43,311 nucleotides of DNA, taken from Bacillota bacterium. GTDB taxonomy: Bacteria > Bacillota > Dethiobacteria > DTU022 > UBA8154. Below, piece by piece: positions 15,712 to 24,890 of this stretch. The notes under the pieces are model-generated. The model was not told where the DNA came from. It made no database searches and saw only the letters and a list, made by a program, of their open reading frames with translations. How positions within the stretch are numbered: position 1 is the first letter of the stretch; each line of letters begins with the position of its first letter. The stretch is taken from positions 1-43,311 of the forward strand of contig DUNV01000009.1 in assembly GCA_012839215.1 (NCBI GenBank), in the 5' to 3' direction. Made by a program: the position numbers and the translations under genes.

Positions 15712-16647
15712 TTAAGGAACAACTTTATTATAAAGTATCTCGCTCAACTTTGCAAATTCCGCCAATTTGAGGGTTTCTCCCCGGCAACCGGGCTCAATGT
15801 CTGCCTTTTTTAGCAGCTCCTTCCACTGGGCCTTTCCCTGCGCGGCCACGCCATCCAGTGCATTGAGAATTGTTTTTCTCCGCTTTTGAAAGGCGGCCCT
15901 GGCAATTTCCCAAAAGAGGGTTTCCTCGCTAACCTGCACATTTGGCCGTGCCCCAGGTTCCAGCAAAACTACTGCCGAATCGACTGCCGGGCGGGGCATA
16001 AACACCCCCCGGGATACTTTGAATAGAAAACTGGGTTTCGTATAATATTGGCAGAGGACTGTCAAGAGGCCATAGTCTTTTTGGCCAGCCTCGGCGTTGA
16101 TGCGGCGCGCCACTTCCAGCTGTACCATCAGAACGAGGGATTTAAGTGGCAACCGGCTTTGCAAGAGCTGGAAGAGGAGCGGTGTGGTCAGGTAGTAGGG
16201 CAGGTTGGCGACAACCTTTATGTTAAGCATTGCGAGTTTCCGGCCAGGCACTGCCCCCCCCCAGTGCTGCCAGCAAAGTTCCTCCAAATCTAGACGCCGG
16301 ACATCTCCCTGGATGATCTTTAATCCGCCTAGGCCCCGAATGTCCGCTTCTTCCTTCAGTAGCTCCACAAGCCCCCTGTCCTGTTCGATAGCAATAACAC
16401 CGGCAACCCTGTCCACCATAGCCAGGGAAAGAGCTCCGGGGCCGGCCCCGATATCCAATACATAATCATTCCCACTAAGTGAAGCTGCCGCTAGGATCCT
16501 TTCCCGGATATTTTCATCTACAAGAAAGTGCTGCCCCTGAGAACGGCGGGGGGCCAGCCCCTTTTCCCGCAAAATTTTTGCCAGGTAGGAGGGGGAGATA
16601 ACCTGCCGCCCGCCCTGAATCGCATTGATCTTTCCTTCTTTTACCAA
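15712..16647 (-). CDS. rsmA: 16S rRNA dimethyladenosine transferase RsmA (KsgA)
   Basis: RsmA dimethylates two adjacent adenosines near the 3' end of 16S rRNA. Motifs are RSQGQHFLVDENI near the N-terminus, motif I YVLDIGAGPGALSLAM, the catalytic VVANLPYYLTTPLLF near the middle, and the C-terminal domain with AAFQKRRKTILNAL. The start is uncertain: the frame is open to TTG 16710, but TTG 16647, eight bases after GGGGTGA, gives a family-like 311 residues. No rnmV gene is adjacent, unlike in Bacillus. Confidence 0.94.
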   Translation of the reverse strand: MVKEGKINAIQGGRQVISPSYLAKILREKGLAPRRSQGQHFLVDENIRERILAAASLSGNDYVLDIGAGPGALSLAMVDRVAGVIAIEQDRGLVELLKEEADIRGLGGLKIIQGDVRRLDLEELCWQHWGGAVPGRKLAMLNIKVVANLPYYLTTPLLFQLLQSRLPLKSLVLMVQLEVARRINAEAGQKDYGLLTVLCQYYTKPSFLFKVSRGVFMPRPAVDSAVVLLEPGARPNVQVSEETLFWEIARAAFQKRRKTILNALDGVAAQGKAQWKELLKKADIEPGCRGETLKLAEFAKLSEILYNKVVP

Positions 16648-16839
16648 GAAATAATTCACCCCGTTGTTTATTCCGGCATTTTGGATCTTCGGCCCCCGAT
16701 TGGTAGGCAATTTGTTTCTTTATTATTCTCTCATCCGGGCGGGTATGATATGATCATTACTGATAATTCTATTCCCTGACTCTACATCCACACATTTTTT
16801 ACGGTGGCATCATACTATAAAGAACAGGGGGCAAAGGAT

Positions 16840-17517
16840 ATGATTCCTCTCCGCGATAATTTACGCCCCGGAAGATTTCCTATCATCAATATTTCCTTGA
16901 TCGTGCTTAATGCTGTTATTTTCGTCTATCAATCGGCAATGGGCCGGGAGGAAACATTTCTGCTCTTTATGCAGTATGGGGTTATTCCCCTACGTTTTTT
17001 TGAACTATCCACGGACATTGTAACTGCGGAATTATATCTTCCTTTTATTACCTCTATCTTTCTCCATGGAAGCTGGTTTCACCTGCTCAGCAATATGCTC
17101 TACCTTTGGGTTTTTGGCGATAATGTGGAAGATCGCCTGGGGCATGCCGGCTACCTGCTTTTCTACCTGGCCGCAGGCGTTGCCGCCAGCCTGGCGCACG
17201 TCTTTACGGAACCCGCCTCCCCGGTGCCGGTCATCGGGGCCAGCGGGGCCATTGCCGGAGTCCTCGGTTCATACTTTATTTTTTATCCGCGCGCCCGCAT
17301 ACTGACACTTATTCCCATTGGTTTTTTCATTACAACCGCCCGCATCTCGGCCAAATTTTTCCTCATCTTTTGGTTTTTCCTGCAAATTTTTAACGCCTTT
17401 TTGCTTGTTGGAGGCAGTGCTCAGACCGTGGCCTGGTGGGCGCATATCGGGGGCTTTGTTTTTGGCGCGGCAGCTGGCGCCCTGTTTTTGCTTTGGAAAA
17501 GAGTTGGGGCCATCTAG
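16840..17517 (+). CDS. Rhomboid-family intramembrane serine protease
   Basis: 225 residues with six or seven transmembrane segments. The rhomboid signature is complete: FLHGSWFHLLSNMLYLWVFG near residue 75, the nucleophile serine in GASGAIAGVLGSY near residue 144, and the partner histidine in WWAHIGGFVFG near residue 205. Such enzymes cut substrates inside the membrane; this substrate is unknown. ATG 16840 is chosen for AGGGGG eight bases upstream. It is monocistronic and convergent with comF. Confidence 0.93.
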   Translation: MIPLRDNLRPGRFPIINISLIVLNAVIFVYQSAMGREETFLLFMQYGVIPLRFFELSTDIVTAELYLPFITSIFLHGSWFHLLSNMLYLWVFGDNVEDRLGHAGYLLFYLAAGVAASLAHVFTEPASPVPVIGASGAIAGVLGSYFIFYPRARILTLIPIGFFITTARISAKFFLIFWFFLQIFNAFLLVGGSAQTVAWWAHIGGFVFGAAAGALFLLWKRVGAI

Positions 17518-17529
17518 CCCCTTTGCCGG

Positions 17530-18264
17530 CTAGCGGGCAAAGACTGCTACGCTGACACTTTCGGCCACCCCGGTTTTTATTACGCTGGCGGCCTGATGGG
17601 CGGTGGCCCCCGTAGTGAGGATATCATCGATCAGGAGCAGATGGCCATAGCGCCCCGTCTCCCCCCGGCAACGAAAAGCATCCCTCATGTTTTCCCACCG
17701 TTTTTCACGTTTTAATCCGGCCTGGCTTTCCGTTTCCCGAACCCGTTGCAAAATATCCAAAAGGGGAACCCCCAGTTCCCTGCCCACAACACCAGCCAGC
17801 AATGCAGCCTGGTTATATCCCCGCCTCCTTTGGCGATGGGGCGTCAGGGGTATCGGAACAACAGCCTCAATAGTGCCGGCCCAGTCCTGGGAAGACAATT
17901 TCCACGATAATAGCCGGCCCAGCGGCTCCGCCAGCCACTGTTTTTGCTGGTACTTGAAAAGGTGCAGGGCTTTCCTAACCTTCCCAGTATAGCGTCCCAC
18001 AGCGCAACAGTTGTCAAAAGCATAGTCGTAGACGCTGCACGAACAACCAACCCTACCCATCTGTTCGGCGGCACACCTGGGGCAGCCCATGACAATCCAG
18101 GGAAGGGAAACAGCACATCTGCTGCAGATTACCCCGGAAGCCGACTCCTTCCTTGCCCAGTCTGGATAATCTACCTTCTCCCAGGAAATCTCCCCAAGAA
18201 TTTCCCGGCAAAAAGGGCAGCGCGGCGGAAACAACATTTTAAGCAGCATTTTTCCCAGAGACAA
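17530..18264 (-). CDS. comF: ComF-family phosphoribosyltransferase-like protein
   Basis: The 244-residue protein has an N-terminal zinc-ribbon region with CPFC, CSRC, CPRC and further cysteines, and a C-terminal type I phosphoribosyltransferase domain with the PRPP loop LLIDDILTTGAT near residue 217 and the RGYNQA motif near 148. ComF is needed for late steps of DNA uptake in competent Bacillus and Haemophilus. Start TTG 18264 has GGGGGG six bases upstream; ATG 18249 is possible. No comFA helicase gene is adjacent. Confidence 0.92.
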   Translation of the reverse strand: MSLGKMLLKMLFPPRCPFCREILGEISWEKVDYPDWARKESASGVICSRCAVSLPWIVMGCPRCAAEQMGRVGCSCSVYDYAFDNCCAVGRYTGKVRKALHLFKYQQKQWLAEPLGRLLSWKLSSQDWAGTIEAVVPIPLTPHRQRRRGYNQAALLAGVVGRELGVPLLDILQRVRETESQAGLKREKRWENMRDAFRCRGETGRYGHLLLIDDILTTGATAHQAASVIKTGVAESVSVAVFAR

Positions 18265-18403
18265 TAGAAACCCCCCACTTTTAACAACATTATTTTGGAT
18301 AATCTGAAATATATTTCTTTATGAGCAGGAAAGTGGACTTTTATGTTGAATAACCCTTTTGCGGGAAAAATATAGCACTGTTTACGGCAGAAAGGGTATA
18401 ACA

Positions 18404-18580
18404 ATGGGACAAACAATAGAACAATCTCAAACAATGGCAGAAATATGGCACCTTAAAAAAAAGCTCAATAAAATTTATGATGAGAACAAACAGATCTGTA
18501 GTGAGATGCTCGAAATATCCGAGCAATTGGACAAAGAAATCATCCATTACCTAAAAATCAATAAAATGAGTAAAGTGTAG
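18404..18580 (+). CDS. Spo0E-like aspartyl-phosphate phosphatase
   Basis: A 58-residue two-helix protein with the Spo0E-family core: the helix LKKKLNKIYDENKQI, then the signature SEQLDKEIIHYLK at about residues 41-53, which corresponds to the SQELD motif that engages Spo0A~P. Such proteins dephosphorylate Spo0A and hold back sporulation. ATG 18404 follows GAAAGGG. It is monocistronic in an otherwise minus-strand region. Confidence 0.85.
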   Translation: MGQTIEQSQTMAEIWHLKKKLNKIYDENKQICSEMLEISEQLDKEIIHYLKINKMSKV

Positions 18581-18720
18581 CCTGCCCAGCAAAGCAGCTC
18601 CGATAGGAAGGCCGCCACTGGTTTTGGCCATAATACGACTCCATTCGGCACTATGCGCCGGGGCAGCTTCTTTCCCTGGCAGCGCAGCAACAACCGGAGG
18701 GAAGTGGTAGTGGCCCGCCC

Positions 18721-20928
18721 CTACCGAATCTCCGCCTTCAGTTTCAATTGCCCGGCAAGATCACTAAATCTTTTTTCAACCCTATTGTTATGTATAGCCA
18801 TACCAATCGCCCTGGAGGTGCCCACCAAAATAGCCATCCTTTTTGCCCTGGTAATTCCTGTATATAGCAAATTGCGCTGCAGCAGGATATAATGTTGCGT
18901 GACCATGGGCATAATCACGACAGGATATTCGCTTCCCTGGCTTTTGTGAATGGAAACAGCATAGGACAGGGCAAGTTCATCAAGTTCCTTTAGATCATAG
19001 GTCACGTGGCGCAGCGTACCTGAATCGGGATAGGTTACATTGAGTTCACCCTCCGCGGCATTAATGGCCGTAATACGTCCACTATCACCGTTGAAAACCT
19101 CCTTGCGGTAATTGTTGCGAACCTGCATTACCTTATCGCCCAAGCGAAATATTGTGCTGCCATAGTTTACCTCTGGTTTATGTCCGGCAGAAGGGTTGAG
19201 CCCCTGCTGTAAAAGCCGGTTGAGCCTTTCAACCCCGACCAGGGTCTTGCGCATTGGCGTAAGCACTTGTATTTCCTCCATGGGATCAAAGGAGGTAAAA
19301 CGGGGGATCCTTTCCCGGCAAAGTTCCACAATAAGATGGGCTACCTTTTCGGGATCATCTTCCTCTATAAAGTAAAAGTCTTCCCGGCGACGGTTATAAA
19401 TGGGAAACTTGCCCTGGTTGATACGGTGGGCATTGATAGTAATCATGCTCCTGGAGGCCTGCCGGAAAATGGTTTGCAAGCGGACACAGGGTAGCACCCC
19501 AGAGGAAATAACGTCGCGGAGCACGCTCCCCGCCCCCACGGAAGGCAGCTGGTCCACATCCCCGACCAGCACCAGACGACACCCTGGAGGTACTGCTTTC
19601 AGCAGGCTATAAAAAAGGAGGAGATCGATCATGGAAACCTCATCGATAATGATAACCCCGGCTTCAAGCGGATTCTTTTCATCTTTCTGGAAACTGGGGC
19701 CCTCCCCCTCCACATGGCTGTAGTCCAAAAGGCGATGGATGGTACACGCCTCCATGCCGGTAGCCTCGGACATACGCTTGGCTGCCCTTCCTGTGGGGGC
19801 CGCCAACAAAGTTTTCTGCCCATAGCGCCTGAATAAACTGATCATCGCCCGTATGGTGGTGGTTTTCCCCGTTCCCGGGCCGCCGGTGATGACCATCACG
19901 CCATTTTTGAAGGCACCCCTGACTGCGGCAACCTGCTCAGCAGCAAGCTCTAGTCTTTCACCTTGCAAAATCTCCCCATTGAGAACATCATCCCCGGGCG
20001 AATAAAGAAAATGCCGGCCCTTTGCCAGCATCATTAGTTTTTGCGCCGATCCCTTTTCTGCATGGTAAAAATGGGCCGCATAAACGAGCCGTTCCCCAGC
20101 GTCATCCAAGCGAAAGAAAAGTCGCTTGTCCGCGGCAAGTTCATCCAACTGTTGCCCGATGGATTCATAAAAAAGTTTTTCCGGGGTATTATCCAGCTGG
20201 AGAAGGGGCACCACTTTCTCTAAAAGTTCCTTTTCCGGAAGATAGACATGCCCATCGTCGGCTGCCCGGTTAAGCAAGTAAAGAAGGGCCGCTCTGATAC
20301 GCAGGGGAGAACTGGCGGAAAGCCCCAATTTCCTGGCAATCTTGTCGGCTGTCAGAAACCCCATGCCGGGAACTTCATCTGCAGGCCGATAAGGATTTTC
20401 CTTCAGCACGGGGATCGTCTCCGTGCCATAAAACTTGAACAGCCGGGCAGCAATAGCAGGACTGACGTCATGTTCCTGCAAAAAGAGCATAACGTTTTTT
20501 ATTTCCTTGTTTTTCAGGTAACCCTCGTGTATAAAAGCTGCCCGTTTAGCCCCGATGCCGGGAACCTCCATAAGTCTTTGCGGGGCCTGTTCGATAATTT
20601 CCAATGTCTCCATTTTAAAGTGCTCTATTAACAGCGCGGCCAGATGGGGCCCCACGCCTTTAATTATTCCGGAAGCGAGAAAACGCTCCATCCCCCTAAC
20701 AGTTGCCGGTGCGAGTATTTCCCATTCCTTGACCTGCAACTGTTTTCCATAACGGGGATGGACCGTCCACTCCCCTTTTAGGGATAGTGTTTCCCCTTCC
20801 CTGAGGGCAGGGAAATACCCCACAAAGGTAGCTGTTTCCCCATTCTCCTGCCTGAGCCGCCCAACCAGATAGGAGGTCCCTTCACTATAAAAGGTGATAC
20901 GTGTCAGTATTCCTTCCACAATTTCCAC
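18721..20928 (-). CDS. recD2: RecD2-type ATP-dependent DNA helicase
   Basis: 735 residues of the RecD2 class (RecD-like helicase without RecBC): an N-terminal OB-like region, helix-hairpin-helix repeats (GIIKGVGPHLA, EVPGIGAKRA, EVPGMGFLTA), then superfamily 1B helicase motifs. Walker A is GGPGTGKTTT near residue 340, motif Ia AAPTGRAAKR, Walker B IIIDEVSMI, motif III LVGDVDQLPSVGAG, the QTIFRQA motif IV, and the C-terminal SYAVSIHKSQGSEYP and LLYTGITRAK. It functions in replication-fork and mismatch repair processes in Firmicutes and Deinococcus. GTG start with GGAGGG upstream. It lies 91 bp downstream of metK. Confidence 0.96.
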   Translation of the reverse strand: MEIVEGILTRITFYSEGTSYLVGRLRQENGETATFVGYFPALREGETLSLKGEWTVHPRYGKQLQVKEWEILAPATVRGMERFLASGIIKGVGPHLAALLIEHFKMETLEIIEQAPQRLMEVPGIGAKRAAFIHEGYLKNKEIKNVMLFLQEHDVSPAIAARLFKFYGTETIPVLKENPYRPADEVPGMGFLTADKIARKLGLSASSPLRIRAALLYLLNRAADDGHVYLPEKELLEKVVPLLQLDNTPEKLFYESIGQQLDELAADKRLFFRLDDAGERLVYAAHFYHAEKGSAQKLMMLAKGRHFLYSPGDDVLNGEILQGERLELAAEQVAAVRGAFKNGVMVITGGPGTGKTTTIRAMISLFRRYGQKTLLAAPTGRAAKRMSEATGMEACTIHRLLDYSHVEGEGPSFQKDEKNPLEAGVIIIDEVSMIDLLLFYSLLKAVPPGCRLVLVGDVDQLPSVGAGSVLRDVISSGVLPCVRLQTIFRQASRSMITINAHRINQGKFPIYNRRREDFYFIEEDDPEKVAHLIVELCRERIPRFTSFDPMEEIQVLTPMRKTLVGVERLNRLLQQGLNPSAGHKPEVNYGSTIFRLGDKVMQVRNNYRKEVFNGDSGRITAINAAEGELNVTYPDSGTLRHVTYDLKELDELALSYAVSIHKSQGSEYPVVIMPMVTQHYILLQRNLLYTGITRAKRMAILVGTSRAIGMAIHNNRVEKRFSDLAGQLKLKAEIR

Positions 20929-21019
20929 TTAAAAGCCCTCCAGGCCGGTTTGTTCAATAATTAATACCCAAGGAAAACCCATCAACCCTGCTGCATAATC
21001 TCTACCTGGAAATGCCCCT

Positions 21020-22228
21020 TCATCCCTTGATGCCGGCTTCCTGCCGCAAAATATCTGCCTTGTCCGTCCTTTCCCAGGTCAGGTGGAGATCGTCCCGGCC
21101 AAAATGCCCATAGGCTGACAGGGCCGTGTAGATAGGGCGACGCAGATCAAGTTGATCGATAATGGCAGCCGGACGCAGGTCAAAATGCCTATTGATGAGG
21201 TTTTCGATTAATTCGACGGGAACCTTTTCTGTACCAAATGTTTCTACGAGAACAGAAACGGGGCGGGCCACACCAATGGCATAAGCCAGTTCCAACTCGC
21301 ATTTATCGGCCAGCCCGGCAGCCACCACATTTTTGGCCACATAGCGCGCCGCATAGCTTGCCGAACGGTCAACCTTGGTGGGATCCTTTCCGGAAAAGGC
21401 TCCCCCGCCATGGCGGGAATATCCCCCATAGGTATCCACGATGATCTTCCGCCCGGTCACACCGGCATCACCCTGGGGGCCACCAATAACAAAACGTCCG
21501 GTGGGGTTAACATAATATTTGGTATCCTTGTCCAGCAGCTCGGCCGGAAGGACCTTTTTGGCCACCTGTTCGATCAGATCGTCGCGCATACGTGCCAGGG
21601 GCACGTCAGCACTATGTTGTGAGGAAAGAATCACGGTAGCGATACGGGCAGGTTTTCCATCCCGATATTCCACAGTAACCTGGGATTTACCATCGGGCCG
21701 CAGGTAAGTAAGAACTTTTTCCCGGCGAATTTTAGTCATGGCCAAAACAAGTTTATGGGCCAGATAGATGGGCAGGGGCATCAGTTGGGGCGTTTCATTA
21801 CAGGCAAAGCCAAAAATAATGCCCTGATCCCCGGCCCCGGTTAGATTGTAAGCCTCCTCCTTCTCCTCACCTGTCTTGACCTCAAGGGCCCGGTTCACCC
21901 CCAGGGCAATATCCGTCGATTGTTCATCGATCGATGTTAGCACAGCGCAGGTATCTGCATCAAAACCATATTTTGCCCGGGTGTAACCGATGTCCCTGAC
22001 GGTCCGGCGGACAACCTTGGGTATGTCCACGTAACAGCTGGTGGAGATCTCACCGGCAACGAGAACAAGTCCTGTCGTCACCAGGGTCTCCACTGCTACC
22101 CTGCCCTGGGGATCCTCCTTCATAATGGCATCAAGAATCGCATCGGAAATGCGATCGCAAATCTTATCGGGATGTCCTTCGGTTACAGATTCCGAAGTAA
22201 ACAAAGCAGTACCGCTATTTTTAATCAC
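21020..22228 (-). CDS. metK: S-adenosylmethionine synthase
   Basis: MetK makes SAM from methionine and ATP. The 402-residue protein has all the hallmarks: [15 protein letters not shown] at residues 12-26, [12 protein letters not shown] near 131, [21 protein letters not shown] near 250-270, the P-loop-like [17 protein letters not shown], and the C-terminal YGHFGR. The start is GTG 22228 with AAAGGAGGAA upstream. A SAM-I riboswitch and terminator fill the leader, so expression should fall when SAM is plentiful. Confidence 0.97.
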   Translation of the reverse strand: MIKNSGTALFTSESVTEGHPDKICDRISDAILDAIMKEDPQGRVAVETLVTTGLVLVAGEISTSCYVDIPKVVRRTVRDIGYTRAKYGFDADTCAVLTSIDEQSTDIALGVNRALEVKTGEEKEEAYNLTGAGDQGIIFGFACNETPQLMPLPIYLAHKLVLAMTKIRREKVLTYLRPDGKSQVTVEYRDGKPARIATVILSSQHSADVPLARMRDDLIEQVAKKVLPAELLDKDTKYYVNPTGRFVIGGPQGDAGVTGRKIIVDTYGGYSRHGGGAFSGKDPTKVDRSASYAARYVAKNVVAAGLADKCELELAYAIGVARPVSVLVETFGTEKVPVELIENLINRHFDLRPAAIIDQLDLRRPIYTALSAYGHFGRDDLHLTWERTDKADILRQEAGIKG

Positions 22229-22246
22229 TTAATAATTCCTCCTTTT

Positions 22247-22287
22247 AAATAAAAATGAAAAGACCTCACCTGGAAGGCAGAGGTCCT
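22247..22287 (-). terminator. Riboswitch-controlled terminator of metK
   Basis: On the minus strand, AGGACCTC and GAGGTCT (between 22287 and 22261) form a stem closed by a CTGCCTTCCAGGT-type loop, followed by a T-rich run (22260-22247). It lies between the SAM aptamer and the metK ribosome site, where the expression platform is expected. Confidence 0.85.
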
Positions 22288-22300
22288 TAAAAAACCAAAC

Positions 22301-22458
22301 CTCTTATCTCCCAGGATAGCCGGTAAACAATGGCTACCAGCCCTGTGGGATTTGGCACCGGGCGACCGATCCCCTTGGGCCACTGGTTAACGGGGCCGCT
22401 GGATCGGTCCGGTTGCCGGGGTTCATAGAGCCCGTCTCTCCCCCGCTCTTGATAAGAG
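22301..22458 (-). ncRNA. SAM-I (S-box) riboswitch upstream of metK
   Basis: Reading the minus strand, P1 is CTCTTATC (from 22458) paired with GATAAGAG (ending at 22301). Inside lie the conserved AAGAGCGGGGGAGAGACGGG, the ATGAACCCCGGCAACC core, GGTGCCAAATCCCACAGG, and the closing GGGAGATAAGAGG. These are the invariant S-box elements. The aptamer carries an extended, GC-rich P3 arm. Together with the downstream terminator it should switch off metK when SAM binds. Confidence 0.95.
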
Positions 22459-22584
22459 TTCAAATTTAATTTAATCTTCCAATGGAAAAATCATAATATA
22501 TGCTCAGTAAAAAGTCAATGCAGCAAAAAGCGCCGCCAGGCCGAAAGCAATATTGACACCCGGGTAAGGCCAGCCTGGAACGTG

Positions 22585-23025
22585 CTAGCCCCGCTCCGCT
22601 ATGGCAAAAGTAATTTCCCCCGAGGCAACGGTCTTGCCATCGACGCTGGCCACTCCTTTTCCCCTGCCCACGCGGCCCCTGATTGCCGTCAGCGTTACCT
22701 CCAGGTGCAGCTTATCACCGGGGCTGACAACGCCACGGAAATGCACATTGTTAAAACCCCGGAAAAGGAGTAGTTTCCCCCTAAATTCCTCCATGCTTAG
22801 AACTGCTGCCGCCCCCAATTGCGCCATAGCCTCCACGATAAGCACCCCCGGCATCACTGGCTGTCCGGGGAAATGGCCCGCAAAAAAAGGTTCATTAATC
22901 GTAACATTTTTGTAGCCCACAGCCCTTTTCCCTGCTGTCATCTCCGTAATGCGATCCAGCAATAAAAAAGGGTAACGGTGGGGAATTAGTTCCATAATTT
23001 CCCGGATCGACAATTCCTTTGGCAC
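22585..23025 (-). CDS. fabZ: 3-hydroxyacyl-ACP dehydratase FabZ
   Basis: FabZ dehydrates beta-hydroxyacyl-ACP in type II fatty-acid elongation. The 146-residue hot-dog protein has IPHRYPFLLLDRI near residue 14, the catalytic histidine in NEPFFAGHFPGQPVMPGVL near residue 51, the partner glutamate in EAMAQLGA near residue 65, and FRGVVSPGDKL near 98. GTG 23025 has AAAGGAGTG upstream. It follows the beta-CASP hydrolase gene on the same strand with a 111-bp gap. No other fab genes are near. Confidence 0.96.
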   Translation of the reverse strand: MPKELSIREIMELIPHRYPFLLLDRITEMTAGKRAVGYKNVTINEPFFAGHFPGQPVMPGVLIVEAMAQLGAAAVLSMEEFRGKLLLFRGFNNVHFRGVVSPGDKLHLEVTLTAIRGRVGRGKGVASVDGKTVASGEITFAIAERG

Positions 23026-23136
23026 AGACCGACACTCCTTTAGTAAATAAACACGCCCCGGGAAACAATCCTGGTCGCCTCAAGATTGCCCGGGGGCCCT
23101 CCACCGGCCCCAAAAGACCTGCCCCAAACTACCGGA

Positions 23137-24837
23137 CTAGGCCCCCTTATCCTCATGTGCATCGCCATCCTGCAGTTTGTCGCCGAGGACCTCCACCTGG
23201 GGAGGTGCAAAGATAAGGGGAGAACTTTTCATATAATTGCTCTCATTTTCCATCTGCCTGAGTAAAAAGCCCAGTCGCTCTTCCAAGGCTTCGAGGCGCC
23301 CGATATCCCATTCCTTTTCCAAGTAATCGCTTAACCTGTTGGCAAAAAATCTGCTGTTTTCTTTCCATAAATCTCTAATTTCCCTGGATTTGATCCGGGC
23401 GGAAATTTCTTCTTTAATTCCCATTCCGGGAATCCCCAGTGGGAAGAGGGATATTTCCTCCAGATAAGATGGAATATAGACCTCTGCCCCGTACTTTTCC
23501 TCCAACAGGGCCGCCAGATGTTGCAGGGGCTCATCTTCTCCATGGATAAGGATAATCTGGGAAGGGAAATCCCTGATTTTCCCAACCCATTCCAGGATTT
23601 CATTTTGATCGGCATGCGCGGAAAAACCTCCGATGGAGGCAATGCGTGCCCTAACCTTTATTTCTTCCCCAAAGAGCGTCACCCTATCGGCCCCATCGAG
23701 AAGATAACGCCCCATGGACCCCTGCGCCTGGTAACCCACGAAGAGAACAGTCGATCCGGGACGCCAGAGATTATGTTTGAGATGGTGTTTGATCCGACCG
23801 GCATCGCACATCCCGCTGGCGGAAATGATCAGGGCACCCCCCTCAATCTCATTGATCTTCCGTGATTGCTCCACTTTCGGGGTAAAAAACGCCTCCGGAA
23901 AGTGCAGGGGACTTTCCCCGCGGGCCATACAGGCTCTCATCTCCAGGTCAAAACATTCGGCATGTTCGATAAAAACGTCCGTGGTACGAATAGCCATGGG
24001 ACTGTCGATATAGATCGGCAGGGGAGGAATTTCGCCCCTTTCGATGAGTTTGTTAAGTATGTATAAAAGCTCCTGGGTCCTGCCCACGGCGAAAGAAGGA
24101 ACAACGATGTTTCCATCCCGCTCCAGGGTTGAATTAATTATTTCCCTAAGCAGATCGGTCTTTTCCTCTTCACCTTCGTGAAACCTTTGGCCATAGGTGC
24201 CCTCCAAAAGTAAATAATCTGCTTCCTCGATGATGTCCGGATCGCAGATAATACTTTGATTCTTCCTGCCCAAATCGCCGGTAAAAACCAGTTTTTTTCT
24301 GTCCCCTTCATCGGTTACCCATAGTTCAATAATAGCCGAGCCAAGGATATGGCCACTGTTTCTCAGGCGGAATGAAAGTCCAAAGTCCAGGACCATGATC
24401 CTATCATAATCCACCTCAACAAAATATTCCAAAGCATCAACCGCTTCTTGGACAGTATAGAGAGGTTCGGTTTCCGGTCTCCCGGCCCGTCTGGCCTTAC
24501 GATTCTGCCATTCCGCTTCCATTTCCTGAATATGCCCGCTGTCAGGGAGCATAATGCGGCAAAGATCCGCTGTGGCACAGGTCGCATATATGTTCCCCCG
24601 AAAACCGTTCTTAACCAGTTTAGGTATCAGACCGCTGTGATCGATATGGGCGTGGGTAAGAAATAAGGCGGAAATTTCTGCCGGATCAAAAGGAAAATCC
24701 CCATAGTTTCGTTCCCTCAGCTCCCTACCCCCCTGAAACATCCCACAATCTACTAAAATCTTTATGCTTTCCGTTTGCAGCAAAAAACAGGAACCGGTCA
24801 CAGTTTTGGCCCCGCCACAAAACTTTAAGGTCAGCAT
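23137..24837 (-). CDS. Beta-CASP metallo-beta-lactamase-fold RNA hydrolase
   Basis: 566 residues with an MBL fold (LFLTHAHIDHSGLIP near residue 58, the later SGHILGSA and FTGDLGR metal ligands) and a beta-CASP insert (IVVPSFAVGRTQELL, then IIISASGMCDAGRIKHHL with its late motif). The final motif is SIGGFSAHADQ. It is of the YsnF/CPSF73-like COG1236 group, probably an RNA-processing nuclease. About 100 extra C-terminal residues (helical, charged, ending in an acidic tail) go beyond the core. ATG 24837 follows a G-rich site. Which RNA it cuts cannot be told. Confidence 0.88.
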   Translation of the reverse strand: MLTLKFCGGAKTVTGSCFLLQTESIKILVDCGMFQGGRELRERNYGDFPFDPAEISALFLTHAHIDHSGLIPKLVKNGFRGNIYATCATADLCRIMLPDSGHIQEMEAEWQNRKARRAGRPETEPLYTVQEAVDALEYFVEVDYDRIMVLDFGLSFRLRNSGHILGSAIIELWVTDEGDRKKLVFTGDLGRKNQSIICDPDIIEEADYLLLEGTYGQRFHEGEEEKTDLLREIINSTLERDGNIVVPSFAVGRTQELLYILNKLIERGEIPPLPIYIDSPMAIRTTDVFIEHAECFDLEMRACMARGESPLHFPEAFFTPKVEQSRKINEIEGGALIISASGMCDAGRIKHHLKHNLWRPGSTVLFVGYQAQGSMGRYLLDGADRVTLFGEEIKVRARIASIGGFSAHADQNEILEWVGKIRDFPSQIILIHGEDEPLQHLAALLEEKYGAEVYIPSYLEEISLFPLGIPGMGIKEEISARIKSREIRDLWKENSRFFANRLSDYLEKEWDIGRLEALEERLGFLLRQMENESNYMKSSPLIFAPPQVEVLGDKLQDGDAHEDKGA

Positions 24838-24890
24838 CCTGCCTCTCCCCCCCGTTTAAAACCCTTCTCATTAACTCTACTACTTTATCA